Shown: piece after piece, positions 9,114 to 17,107 of the stretch | How positions within the stretch are numbered: the stretch's first letter is position 1 | Layout of the letters: every line of letters begins with the position of its first letter | Assembly (NCBI GenBank): GCA_031553225.1 | Contig: JAVBLU010000018.1 | Span: 115,668-179,667, forward strand | DNA from: JAVBLU01 sp031553225 | Lineage (GTDB): Bacteria > Bacillota > Clostridia > Christensenellales > UBA1750 | Reading direction: 5' to 3' | DNA: 64,000 bases | The notes under the pieces: model-generated | The model's database searches: none | What the model was told of the DNA's origin: nothing | What the model saw: only the letters and a program-made list of their open reading frames with translations | Made by a program: the position numbers and the translations under genes

Positions 9114-9998
9114 TCACCCCTTGACGGAGCCGATCATCACGCCCTTGATGAAATACTTTTGCACAAAGGGATACACGATGAGTATGGGCAGCGTGGACGC
9201 AACGATCGTGGCCGAGCGGACGGCTTCGGGCAGCACGTTCATCAGGTCGTCCGAGCTTTTGTTCGCCGCGTCCTCCATGTTGTTGAGTATGATGTCGCGC
9301 AGGTAGATGGGCAGGGTCTTCACCGAGGTCTTCGTGTTGTAGATCATGGCGGAGAAGTAGTCGTTCCACAGCCCCACCGCCGCGAACAAGCACACCGTGG
9401 CCAGCACGGGCAGCGCAAGCGGTATCACGATGCGAAAGAGGATGGTGATGTTCGCCGCGCCGTCGATGCGCGCCGACTCCTCCAGGCTTTCGGGAATGGA
9501 TTCGTAGTAGTTCTTGATGAGCAGGATGTTGAACACGCTGATCGTGGCGGGCAGGATGAGCACGAGCAGCGTGTTCACCAGCTTGAGCTGCTTCATGAGC
9601 AGGTAGGTAGGGATCATGCCGCCCGAGAAGAGCATGGTGAATACGAAGCCCACTAGGAAGAACCTGCGCAGGGGCAGCCCGCGCTTGGAGAGCGGATAGG
9701 CGGCAAGCGACGTGATGAGGATGCTCGCGGCCGTGCCCACCGCGGTGACGATCACCGAGTTTTTGAAGGAGAGCAAAAACAGGTTCGAGCGGATGACGTA
9801 CTTCATGGTGGTGAACTGGATATCGATGGGGAAGACGGTGATCCGGTTCGCCACGAGCGCCCATTCCGAGCTGAAGGCTTTGGATACTACGTTCATGAAA
9901 GGCAGGAGGGTGAGCAATGCGTACAGCGTCATAAAGAAGTACGCAAAGCCGTCCACCAGATAGTCTTCCGGCGTCCGCTTATAGATCGACTGGCCCAT
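9114..9998 (-). CDS. Carbohydrate ABC transporter permease (LplC/YtcP type)
   Basis: A 294-residue inner-membrane permease with about six transmembrane helices. The cytoplasmic EAA loop that docks the ATPase is visible as EESARIDGAANITILFRIV. The N-terminus (DGFAYFFMTLYALLTLLPF) and the C-terminal YFIKGVMIGSVKG are typical of the LplC/YtcP branch (CUT1 family), which imports oligosaccharides, often of plant or host origin. The start ATG at 9998 has GAGGAGGGG about 5 bases upstream and is 11 bases after the LplB stop. No ATPase gene is in this locus, so it probably uses a shared MsmX-like ATPase encoded elsewhere, as known for this family. Confidence 0.95.
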   Translation of the reverse strand: MGQSIYKRTPEDYLVDGFAYFFMTLYALLTLLPFMNVVSKAFSSEWALVANRITVFPIDIQFTTMKYVIRSNLFLLSFKNSVIVTAVGTAASILITSLAAYPLSKRGLPLRRFFLVGFVFTMLFSGGMIPTYLLMKQLKLVNTLLVLILPATISVFNILLIKNYYESIPESLEESARIDGAANITILFRIVIPLALPVLATVCLFAAVGLWNDYFSAMIYNTKTSVKTLPIYLRDIILNNMEDAANKSSDDLMNVLPEAVRSATIVASTLPILIVYPFVQKYFIKGVMIGSVKG

Positions 9999-10009
9999 GA
10001 CGCCCCTCC

Positions 10010-10942
10010 TCACCAAATGCTCGAGCCGGTGACACGCTTGGAGAAGGTGTTACCGGTCATGACCAGAACGAAACCGACGAGCGAGTTGAACAGCCCGACC
10101 GCCGCGCCGAAGCTGTAGTCCATCTTGCCAAGGCCTATGCGGTACACGTACGTGCCGATGACGTCGCCCGTTGAGTAGACCACCGGGTTATACATGGCCA
10201 ATACCTGCTCGTTTCCGGCGTCCAGAAGCCCGCCGATGCGCAGCACGAACATGAGCACGATGGTGGGCGCGATGCCGGGCAGCGTCACGTGCCAAATCTG
10301 GCGAAGGCGGCCCGCGCCGTCGATGACGGCCGCCTCGTACAGCTCCTGCGATACGCCGGCGATGGCCGCGATGTACACGATGGCGTTCCAGCCGGCCTCC
10401 TTCCATCCGGCCGTAAACACCAGCACGCTGCGAAACATGGAGGGCGTGGTCATAAAATTGATCGTATGGCCGCCCGCGGCCTCGATCACCTTGTTCACCA
10501 GCCCTGTGCTGCCCGACAGCAGCGTGGTAAAGATGCCCGCCACCACGATCCAGGAAAAAAAGTGCGGGATATAGATGACGGTCTGCACGGTCTTCTTGTA
10601 CCACAGCACGCGCACCTCGTTCAGCGTGAGCGCGATGAACGCACCCATGGGGAACAGGATGACAATCTTTAAGAAGCTGATGATGAGCGTGTTGCGAAAG
10701 ACCGTGTAAAAGTCGGACGAGTGAAAGAGCTTGGTGAAGTTGGCCATCCCCACCCATTCGCTGCCCGCGATACCCTTGAAAATGTTGAAGTCCTGAAAAG
10801 CGATCTGGATGCCCCACATGGGCATGTACTTAAACACGATCAGGCAGGCGAGCGCGGGCAGCAGGATCAGGTACATATCCCAGTTGCGGGCCATGCTGCG
10901 CAGGTATGCCGCGAAGCGGTTCTGTTTTACGGCCGTGTTCAC
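10010..10942 (-). CDS. Carbohydrate ABC transporter permease (LplB type)
   Basis: A 310-residue partner permease with six predicted helices, starting after a short basic N-terminus (LILLPALACLIVFKYMPMWG). The EAA loop reads ELYEAAVIDGAGRLRQIWHV. The C-terminal DYSFGAAVGLFNSLVGF is characteristic of LplB/YtcP partners. It forms the membrane heterodimer with the gene downstream. It starts at GTG 10942 with GGAGGAA 7 bases upstream, 24 bases after the stop of the FAD oxidoreductase gene. Confidence 0.95.
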   Translation of the reverse strand: MNTAVKQNRFAAYLRSMARNWDMYLILLPALACLIVFKYMPMWGIQIAFQDFNIFKGIAGSEWVGMANFTKLFHSSDFYTVFRNTLIISFLKIVILFPMGAFIALTLNEVRVLWYKKTVQTVIYIPHFFSWIVVAGIFTTLLSGSTGLVNKVIEAAGGHTINFMTTPSMFRSVLVFTAGWKEAGWNAIVYIAAIAGVSQELYEAAVIDGAGRLRQIWHVTLPGIAPTIVLMFVLRIGGLLDAGNEQVLAMYNPVVYSTGDVIGTYVYRIGLGKMDYSFGAAVGLFNSLVGFVLVMTGNTFSKRVTGSSIW

Positions 10943-10966
10943 GCGTATTCCTCCATTGCGGGGATG

Positions 10967-12301
10967 TTACAGGAAGTAGGCGCCGTCCTTGCGCAGCTGC
11001 GCGCGCAGTGCGGACGCGTCGATGGAGCGCGTGTCCGCGCCGGCTTTAGCGGCCATGGCCGCAGCCGTGCCCGCCGCCTGGCCGGTGACAAGGCAGGGAG
11101 GCATCACGCGCACGCTGCCCTGCACCTCGCGGTCGCAGGCGATGGTTTTGCCCGCCACAAGCAGGTTGGAAAGGCCCTTGGGCAAAAGACTGCGGTAGGG
11201 AATGCCGTGCGATTCGCCGGGGCCGTACGGCCGGGCGTTGGCGTTTTCCTTCAGCTTGCCGGTGTTCAGGTCGCTGCGCTGTTCCTTGGTGTTGTGCACA
11301 TCGATAAAGTAGTTGTTGCGGCCAATCTCGTCCGGGAAAGAGCGGCGGGCCATGTAGTCGTCGATGGTGATGCAGTAATCCCCGATGATGCGGCGCGACT
11401 CGCGCACGCCCATGGCCGGTGCCGTGGCGCACAGGAAGGACGCTCCGAACGCCGAGGGAAAGAACTCCGCAAGGCCCTGCTGGAACTGGTGGGCGAGCTT
11501 GCGGCCGTCCATCATGGCCCTGGACACGCTGAAGGGGTCGGTGGAATCCACATCGAACAGGTGCCCGGCGTTGAAGGCCACGGTGCGCGGGCCGATGAGG
11601 CAGTTGCAGCTGTGGCCGTCGGTAACGTTTGGGTATTTGTCGCTGCGTACGATGTCGTACACCGGGCAGTCCAGAATGGACATGTGCATCCTGGGGCCGG
11701 TGCGGTAGTGGTACTCGTCCACGTTCGTGATGCTGAAGCACAGGCTGCAGGGCTGCAGCGTTCCGCCGCGGCGGTCGCCGAAGTCGAAGGCAAGGCCGGC
11801 AAAGGCGACGATGTCCGCGTCGCCCGTGGCGTCTACGTACACCGGAGCCTTCAGCGCGCTCAGGCCCGCCTTGTTCGACACGACGATGTAGCTCACGGCT
11901 CCGCCGTCCGCCTGGGCCGAGCACACCTGCGTGCCGAACATCACCTCCGCGCCCGAGCCGGACACGAGGTCATCGTACACGCGCTTGAGCGCCTCGGGGT
12001 CGATGGGCACCCAGTCCATGGCGTTTTTCTCGATGTGGGGCATCTGTGCCTTCGTGTTGTTGAACACTTCCTCGGCGATGCCGCGGTAGAGCATCTTTTG
12101 CTTATCGGAGAAAGGGCACCACGCGGACACCAGCCCGATGGTGCCCATGCCGCCCAACGAGCCGGACGCCTCGATGAGCAGCGTCCTGGCGCCCATGCGG
12201 CTGCTGGCGGTCGCGGCGGCGCCTCCGGCCGGGCCGCCGCCGGCAACGATAACGTCGTAACGGTCGATAACGGGGATTTCCCGGGCAAAGCTCACGTTCA
12301 T
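10967..12301 (-). CDS. FAD-dependent oxidoreductase (FAD_oxidored type), second paralogue
   Basis: A 444-residue cytosolic flavoprotein with the FAD motif GGGPAGGAAA near residues 20-29, the ribose-binding E (LLIEASGSLGGMG), VYVDATGDAD, and the C-terminal LLVAGKTIACDR. It shares the block VRESRRIIGDYCITIDDY with the protein at 7691-9076, so the two are paralogues. It lies between the binding protein and the permeases, an unusual place for an enzyme, which suggests it acts on the imported substrate. Start ATG at 12301 has GGAGG upstream. Substrate unknown. Confidence 0.9.
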   Translation of the reverse strand: MNVSFAREIPVIDRYDVIVAGGGPAGGAAATASSRMGARTLLIEASGSLGGMGTIGLVSAWCPFSDKQKMLYRGIAEEVFNNTKAQMPHIEKNAMDWVPIDPEALKRVYDDLVSGSGAEVMFGTQVCSAQADGGAVSYIVVSNKAGLSALKAPVYVDATGDADIVAFAGLAFDFGDRRGGTLQPCSLCFSITNVDEYHYRTGPRMHMSILDCPVYDIVRSDKYPNVTDGHSCNCLIGPRTVAFNAGHLFDVDSTDPFSVSRAMMDGRKLAHQFQQGLAEFFPSAFGASFLCATAPAMGVRESRRIIGDYCITIDDYMARRSFPDEIGRNNYFIDVHNTKEQRSDLNTGKLKENANARPYGPGESHGIPYRSLLPKGLSNLLVAGKTIACDREVQGSVRVMPPCLVTGQAAGTAAAMAAKAGADTRSIDASALRAQLRKDGAYFL

Positions 12302-12318
12302 GTCAGCGCCTCCAACTG

Positions 12319-12367
12319 CAAAGGCAGGCGGTGCGGCGAAGGGTTCGTCCGCACCGCCTGCCCTTTG
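12319..12367 (-). terminator. Intercistronic hairpin after the binding-protein gene
   Basis: An 18-bp stem (CAAAGGCAGGCGGTGCGG with its complement, one bulged base) and a 12-base loop lie between the binding-protein and FAD oxidoreductase genes. There is no U-run. It is more likely a partial terminator or RNA-stabilising element that gives extra binding-protein message. Confidence 0.6.
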
Positions 12368-12393
12368 GTGATGGTGTTATCGCAACAGCGGTT

Positions 12394-14025
12394 TTACTTG
12401 AACTGGAAGGTGGGCCACCACGCGTTGTACTCGTCGATCATGGCCTGTCCGCCCGCAGCCAGCCAGTCCTTCAGGAAATTGTCCCAGCTCTCCACGCTCT
12501 CGCTGCCGGCGATTACCTTGATGAGCTTGTCGGAGACCATCTGGTCAAGCGCGGCCTTGTTCTTGGTCGTGTTGGGGAACACGGGCGCCATGTTCACCTT
12601 GCTGAGAACGTTGGCGGACTGCACGTCCTGGTCGAAGTTCATAAAGGCCCAGTTGGCGTACTGGCGCTCGTCCTTGCGGGCGCGGCACATCCAGTAGATG
12701 GGATGTAGGTCGGAATAGCGGCCGGTGTAAAAGTTGGAGGAGTTGCGGTGCTGGAAGAACGTCGGCAGAATGGGCCAGTATTCCTCGCCCTTCATGTAGT
12801 AATCAACGCCTTCGTAGCCGATGGTGATGATCTTGATGTTTTCCGGCTCCAGCTTGATGTTCACATAGTTGATCACGTCGTCGATATTCTTGGTGACCTT
12901 GGGGATGTAGGCCACGCGGTCGAATCCGCCCACGACGCTGCCGTAGCCGCGCTCGCCGGTGGGGCCGGTAAGCGGCGCGAGCACCTGCGTCTTGTGGTTG
13001 GGCTGCGTTTTGGCCATGGTGTCGTACAGGGCCGGGGTGTCCCAGTAGCCGAAGAAGGCGCAGCCGGCCGCGCCGTTGGCATAGCGCTCGGTCTTGTTGG
13101 CGGCCTTGTTGGCCGGGAACTCGTTGTCCAGGAGGCCTTCCTGAAAGAGAGATTTCAGGTAGGCGATGTAGTCCTTAAACTTGGGATCGGCCACCCGGTG
13201 CACCAGCTTGCCGTCCCGCTCGTTCCACACGTTGGGCACGCCGAACGCGCCCAGCAGGCCGTCGATCTGCATGGTGGTGTCGGCGGTCATGGGGATGGTC
13301 TTCACGCCCGTGCCGTTGTCATAGGTTTTAAAAGCGCGCAGCATGGCGGTAAACTCGTCGGTGGTTTTGGGCATGGCGGTGATGCCGCAGGCCTCCGCCC
13401 AATCCTTGCGGTAAAAGGGCAGCATGCGCACTTCGCCCACGATCTTGCCGTCCGTCTCAAAGTATAGGTTTTGCATGCCGATGGCGTACAGCTTGCCGTC
13501 CAGGGTGAAGCTGGAGCGTTCGTAATCGTTCAGGGCGGCGTTCAGGTTGGCGGCGTACTGCAGATATGGGTTTATGTCCATCACGGCGCCCTCGCGCGCG
13601 TACTGCATGATGCGCGCGGCGTCGGATGTGCCGGTGATGATGTCGTAGTCCTCCTCCGAGGCCATGATCAGGTTCAGCTTATCCATGGCTGCATCCTGCG
13701 GCAGCATGTCATACTGGGCCTTGTACCCGGTCAGCTTCTCAATGTCGATGGCCGTGGGATAGGTGTTGTAGTCGTCGGCCTGGTTGGGCATGAGGATCTT
13801 CAGCACAGGCTTGGGATCCTTCAGCTTGAGCCCGGAGGGTGCCGCGGGCGCGGACGGAACGGCGGACGCCGCCGGCGCGACGGCCGCGGAAGGCTTGGCG
13901 GTTGCTGCCGCGGCGGTCGGCTGGGCAGCCGGGGCCGTCGTGACCGCGGGGCTGGGCGAACCGGTGCAGCCCGCCAGCATAACGAGGATGCTGACGATGG
14001 CGATCGAGACCGACAGTTTCTTCAT
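12394..14025 (-). CDS. Extracellular sugar-binding lipoprotein (LplA type)
   Basis: A 543-residue lipoprotein. The signal peptide ends in the lipobox LAGC with C20 as the lipidated Cys. It is followed by a long Ala/Pro/Thr linker (residues 21-65) and then a type-1-like periplasmic-binding fold (LKILMPNQADDYNTYPT; aromatic-rich ligand face such as YMKGEEYWPILP). The size, above 500 residues, matches the LplA group that pairs with LplB/LplC permeases. It should capture an oligosaccharide outside the membrane. It has its own promoter (14048-14075), and a hairpin follows, so it is probably the most abundant product of the locus. Confidence 0.93.
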   Translation of the reverse strand: MKKLSVSIAIVSILVMLAGCTGSPSPAVTTAPAAQPTAAAATAKPSAAVAPAASAVPSAPAAPSGLKLKDPKPVLKILMPNQADDYNTYPTAIDIEKLTGYKAQYDMLPQDAAMDKLNLIMASEEDYDIITGTSDAARIMQYAREGAVMDINPYLQYAANLNAALNDYERSSFTLDGKLYAIGMQNLYFETDGKIVGEVRMLPFYRKDWAEACGITAMPKTTDEFTAMLRAFKTYDNGTGVKTIPMTADTTMQIDGLLGAFGVPNVWNERDGKLVHRVADPKFKDYIAYLKSLFQEGLLDNEFPANKAANKTERYANGAAGCAFFGYWDTPALYDTMAKTQPNHKTQVLAPLTGPTGERGYGSVVGGFDRVAYIPKVTKNIDDVINYVNIKLEPENIKIITIGYEGVDYYMKGEEYWPILPTFFQHRNSSNFYTGRYSDLHPIYWMCRARKDERQYANWAFMNFDQDVQSANVLSKVNMAPVFPNTTKNKAALDQMVSDKLIKVIAGSESVESWDNFLKDWLAAGGQAMIDEYNAWWPTFQFK

Positions 14026-14047
14026 GGTACTCCCCCTGTATCGTTTT

Positions 14048-14075
14048 TATCTATTTTATCAGGCGCGTGTGTAAA
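14048..14075 (-). promoter_or_regulatory. Promoter of the binding-protein gene
   Basis: On the minus strand: TTTACA, 16-base spacer, TAGATA, about 25 bases before the start codon. TAAAAT overlaps as a second possible -10. It lies in a short AT-rich patch. Confidence 0.45.
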
Positions 14076-14185
14076 GAAAAGAGACAGGCTTACGATCCCT
14101 AACCCAAGATTGCGTTTGTTAGCGATAATCCGCAAAAGCCGCTCTCACGTGCGCCACACCAAGGCATCATGCACCAAGAAAACGG

Positions 14186-15265
14186 CTAGTACCTGGTCAG
14201 TTCGGACACGGCGCGCATGTAGGCGCGGATGTTGGCCAGCGGCGTTGATTCGGGCACAACGCCCGCCAGGCTCTCCGCGTACCCGCCGTCGGCGCCGATT
14301 TCCACAAAGTTGCGGCGCACGCAGGCGGCGATCTCCCCGGGCGTGCCGTTGCGCAGCACGAAGGGCGGCGTGTGGCCGTGGATGAGCGCGCCGGGCAGCG
14401 CCCTTCGGATGTCGGCGGGGTGAATCTCCGGGCCGAAGTTTACCTCGTTCACGCCCAGGTCCCAGAGGATGCCCATGAGGTGACCCATGGCGCTGTCGGA
14501 GTGCTGCCTGCGCTTGTGGCCCGGGTGCGGCGCAAACTCGGCGAAAATGGCCGCAAGAAGCGGCGCGCAGAAGCGTTCGTACTGCGCCGGAGGAAACACG
14601 TAGCAGATGTCGTCGTTCACGCCCGTGCCGCAGCGGCGCACCTCGCCCTCGTCCTCCAAAAGCGCCGCGATTTGAAACTCGATGTACCGCCGCCCGACCA
14701 CGGCAAAGAACTCCTCCATCAGCTCCGGCTCGTCCATCATCAGTAGGCACGCGTTCTGCGTGCCCAGCAAGTTGCACGCCATGGTGGCCGGGCCGTTCAT
14801 GCCGTGCGCAAACCGCAGGCGCTTGCCCCTCTCGCGCGCGAGCTTCGCCTTCTCCTCACGCCAGGCGTCGGGGATGGGCGCCTTCATGTCCATACGCTCG
14901 GCCCTGCGAATGAGGGAGCGTACGCCGTCCGCCCCTTCGGCGGCGGGCTCCAGCCAGGGCGTGTTTCCCTCGCGCAGCACGCGCCGCGCGCCCATCACTA
15001 CCTCGAACGCGCCCTTTACGTAATACGCGCCGTCCTGCGGGTACGGCCGCAGCCCAATCTCCCGCTCCAGCAGGTCGTTCGCCCGCTCGTTCATCAAAAG
15101 GGCATACGCCGGGTCGGTGTAGTAGCGCACGGTGGACGGCATCTCGATCAGGTGGGTGATGAAATGGTCTTCCATGATAAAAACGAGCGGAGCTCTGGGT
15201 TTGTCGGTGGAGAAGGGCTTGTCGCAAGCCCGGTTTTCGCGCCAGAACGCATGGATGTCAAACAT
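14186..15265 (-). CDS. URO-D-fold protein (uroporphyrinogen decarboxylase/methyltransferase family), copy 1
   Basis: A 359-residue cytosolic TIM-barrel protein of the URO-D superfamily. The superfamily includes HemE and the zinc-dependent methyltransferases MtaA/MtbA that move methyl groups between corrinoids and thiols. Family features visible are the central NGPATMACNLLG segment, the MMDEPELMEEFF helix, and the C-terminal half with HSDSAMGH where methyltransferases have H-x-C. The HemE N-terminal arginine cluster is absent, so haem synthesis is unlikely. It sits between the sensor kinase and the binding protein, which ties it to substrate catabolism. The ATG at 15265 has AAGGGGG upstream; a TTG at 15292 is less likely. 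Confidence 0.8.
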   Translation of the reverse strand: MFDIHAFWRENRACDKPFSTDKPRAPLVFIMEDHFITHLIEMPSTVRYYTDPAYALLMNERANDLLEREIGLRPYPQDGAYYVKGAFEVVMGARRVLREGNTPWLEPAAEGADGVRSLIRRAERMDMKAPIPDAWREEKAKLARERGKRLRFAHGMNGPATMACNLLGTQNACLLMMDEPELMEEFFAVVGRRYIEFQIAALLEDEGEVRRCGTGVNDDICYVFPPAQYERFCAPLLAAIFAEFAPHPGHKRRQHSDSAMGHLMGILWDLGVNEVNFGPEIHPADIRRALPGALIHGHTPPFVLRNGTPGEIAACVRRNFVEIGADGGYAESLAGVVPESTPLANIRAYMRAVSELTRY

Positions 15266-15300
15266 GGCAAAGCGCCCCCTTTCGTATGGCAAAGAACAGC

Positions 15301-15322
15301 GGCGCGCCCATCATAGCGCGCC
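15301..15322 (-). repeat. Short GC inverted repeat between kinase and URO-D genes
   Basis: GGCGCGC (15301-15307) and GCGCGCC (15316-15322) can pair around an 8-base loop. There is no U-run. It may be a processing or attenuation hairpin. Confidence 0.35.
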
Positions 15323-15355
15323 GCACCCTGCGAATCAAGCGATACGTATGCGCGC

Positions 15356-17107
15356 TTATGCCCCAAGCTTACGTTCCTGCTCGCGGCGTTCGGCGGCCCG
15401 CACGGTTACGGTGGTGAAGCGCCCTTCCTCGCTTTCCACCGACAGGCCGTATGCCGGGCTGCCGGAGAAGAGGATGATGCGCTGGTTCACGTTGTAGATG
15501 CCAAAGCCGCTGCCGCTGTGGTTGGTTTGCGTTAAGCCTCCCGCGGTCTGCGTCGTCATGCCCACGCCGTTGTCCGTAACGGACAGGATGAGCGCTCCGT
15601 CGTCCACATAGATGTCCACGTCGATGCGCGCTTCCCGGCCGCGCAGTTTTTGCAGCCCGTGCAACAGAGCGTTTTCCACCAGCGGCTGCAGGGTCATCTT
15701 TGGCAGCAGGCACGCCGCCGCCTCGGGTTCCAAAATGATCTCCACCGTGAAGGAGTCGCCGAAGCGCTGGCGCTGGATCTCAATGTACGCCTCGGCCAGG
15801 CTCACCTCGTCCTGGGCTGTGACGATGTCGCGGCCGTTGTTCAAAATAAGGCGCAGGTACCTGGTGAGCGCGCTGATCGTTTGGCACGCGCTGTCTTGGC
15901 CGCCGTTGCGCACCATCCAGTTGATGGTGTCCAAGGCGTTGTACAAAAAGTGGGGGTTAATCTGCTCCTGAAGCATCTGCAGCTGGGTCTCGTGCAGCTG
16001 CTCCATCTGCTCGCACACGGTTTTGATTAGCTCCTTCGCGCCCGACAGCGAAGCGTCCAGCCGTCCGAACAGCCCAAAGCGCGCATGAGGCGCGCAGACC
16101 AGGTCCTTGGGCAGGCTCTTGTCGTCCAGCACCGAAACGAGCTGCTGAACGCGGCGCGCCATGCCGTCCACCAGCACGAAGGAGAGGATGACGAGCAGCA
16201 CGACCACGAGCAGCACGGCCGCGAAAAACAGCAGCACGTCGGTTCGCGCGGCGAAAGTGGACGCCCGCAGGCTGGCCTGGGGCACCACCGCCACCAGGTA
16301 CCAGCGCAGCGTCTCTATCTCCTTAACGGCGTACAGCTCTTCGCCCTGCTTCACCACCCCGCCCTGGGCAGCGCGCAGCAGCTCGGGCGCAACTGTCCCT
16401 TCGGGCTGGAGCCCGGAAGCGTTTCCGGTGATGACCCGGCCCTCATCGTCCACCAAGAGCAGCGCGTAACTGTGCGAGTACTCCAGCTCCTGAAGCAGGA
16501 GCTGAAGGCGGCTGACGTTGATGTCCACGCAAAGCCCGCCGATGCTGCGGCCGATCTGGCGGATGCTGCGGATCTGGCGCACGTAGGTGATGACCTGGCG
16601 GGGCTGGTCGTCCACCACCGTCTTCACCGTGTGCAGGCGAAACGCCCCCTTTGGCGTCGCGTCCGGGTAGCCCGCCGCGTCCTGGAAGCTGGAGAGCGGG
16701 AAAAACTCGATCTTCTCGTTGGCGTACAGCTTCGTGTCGTCCACGAAGATGCGTATGGAGCTGATGCCCGTGCTTTGGGCGGTGCTTAAAAAAAGCGAGC
16801 GCAGCTTGGTCATCTCGTCGAACTGCGCCTCGATGGTCTGCTGCCTTGGGCCTGCGAGCAGCGCGGTTTGTATGTCGTCGTTCACGGCCAGGTTATCCGC
16901 CACGCGCTGCGCGTTCTGGAAATACCCGGCCATGTTCATGGAGACCTGCTTGAGCGCCTGCAGGATGCTTTGGGTCATCTCTTCCTCAATGCGGTTGAAG
17001 TAGTTGCTGAGCATCATCCCGCTGAGCAGCGTGATGGGTACGAGCGCGACCAGGAAATACACAAGGATGATCAGCAGTCTGACGCTTCCTCTGCGCATGC
17101 GCTTCAT
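15356..17107 (-). CDS. YesM-type sensor histidine kinase
   Basis: A 583-residue membrane kinase. TM1 is near residues 10-32, then an extracellular dCache-like sensor of about 250 residues, TM2 (VLLFFAAVLLVVVLLVILS), a HAMP-like linker, the His_kinase domain with EQINPHFLYNALD (phospho-accepting His), the N-box LVENALLHG, and G-boxes DNGVGM and GSGFGIYNV. Kinases of this type sense extracellular sugars or signal from the transporter and phosphorylate a YesN-type regulator. The start ATG at 17107 overlaps the regulator's TGA by four bases. The pair and the adjacent transporter genes form one regulatory unit. Confidence 0.93.
   Translation of the reverse strand: MKRMRRGSVRLLIILVYFLVALVPITLLSGMMLSNYFNRIEEEMTQSILQALKQVSMNMAGYFQNAQRVADNLAVNDDIQTALLAGPRQQTIEAQFDEMTKLRSLFLSTAQSTGISSIRIFVDDTKLYANEKIEFFPLSSFQDAAGYPDATPKGAFRLHTVKTVVDDQPRQVITYVRQIRSIRQIGRSIGGLCVDINVSRLQLLLQELEYSHSYALLLVDDEGRVITGNASGLQPEGTVAPELLRAAQGGVVKQGEELYAVKEIETLRWYLVAVVPQASLRASTFAARTDVLLFFAAVLLVVVLLVILSFVLVDGMARRVQQLVSVLDDKSLPKDLVCAPHARFGLFGRLDASLSGAKELIKTVCEQMEQLHETQLQMLQEQINPHFLYNALDTINWMVRNGGQDSACQTISALTRYLRLILNNGRDIVTAQDEVSLAEAYIEIQRQRFGDSFTVEIILEPEAAACLLPKMTLQPLVENALLHGLQKLRGREARIDVDIYVDDGALILSVTDNGVGMTTQTAGGLTQTNHSGSGFGIYNVNQRIILFSGSPAYGLSVESEEGRFTTVTVRAAERREQERKLGA

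Noticed and set aside
10721..12697. A 658-codon plus-strand frame across the permease and FAD oxidoreductase genes
   Set aside because: Antisense shadow without a domain. The minus-strand genes have clear motifs and ribosome sites.
14186..15265. HemE (true uroporphyrinogen decarboxylase) for the URO-D-family genes
   Set aside because: The N-terminal substrate-binding arginine cluster of HemE is not seen, no haem genes are near, and four divergent copies sit with glycan genes.
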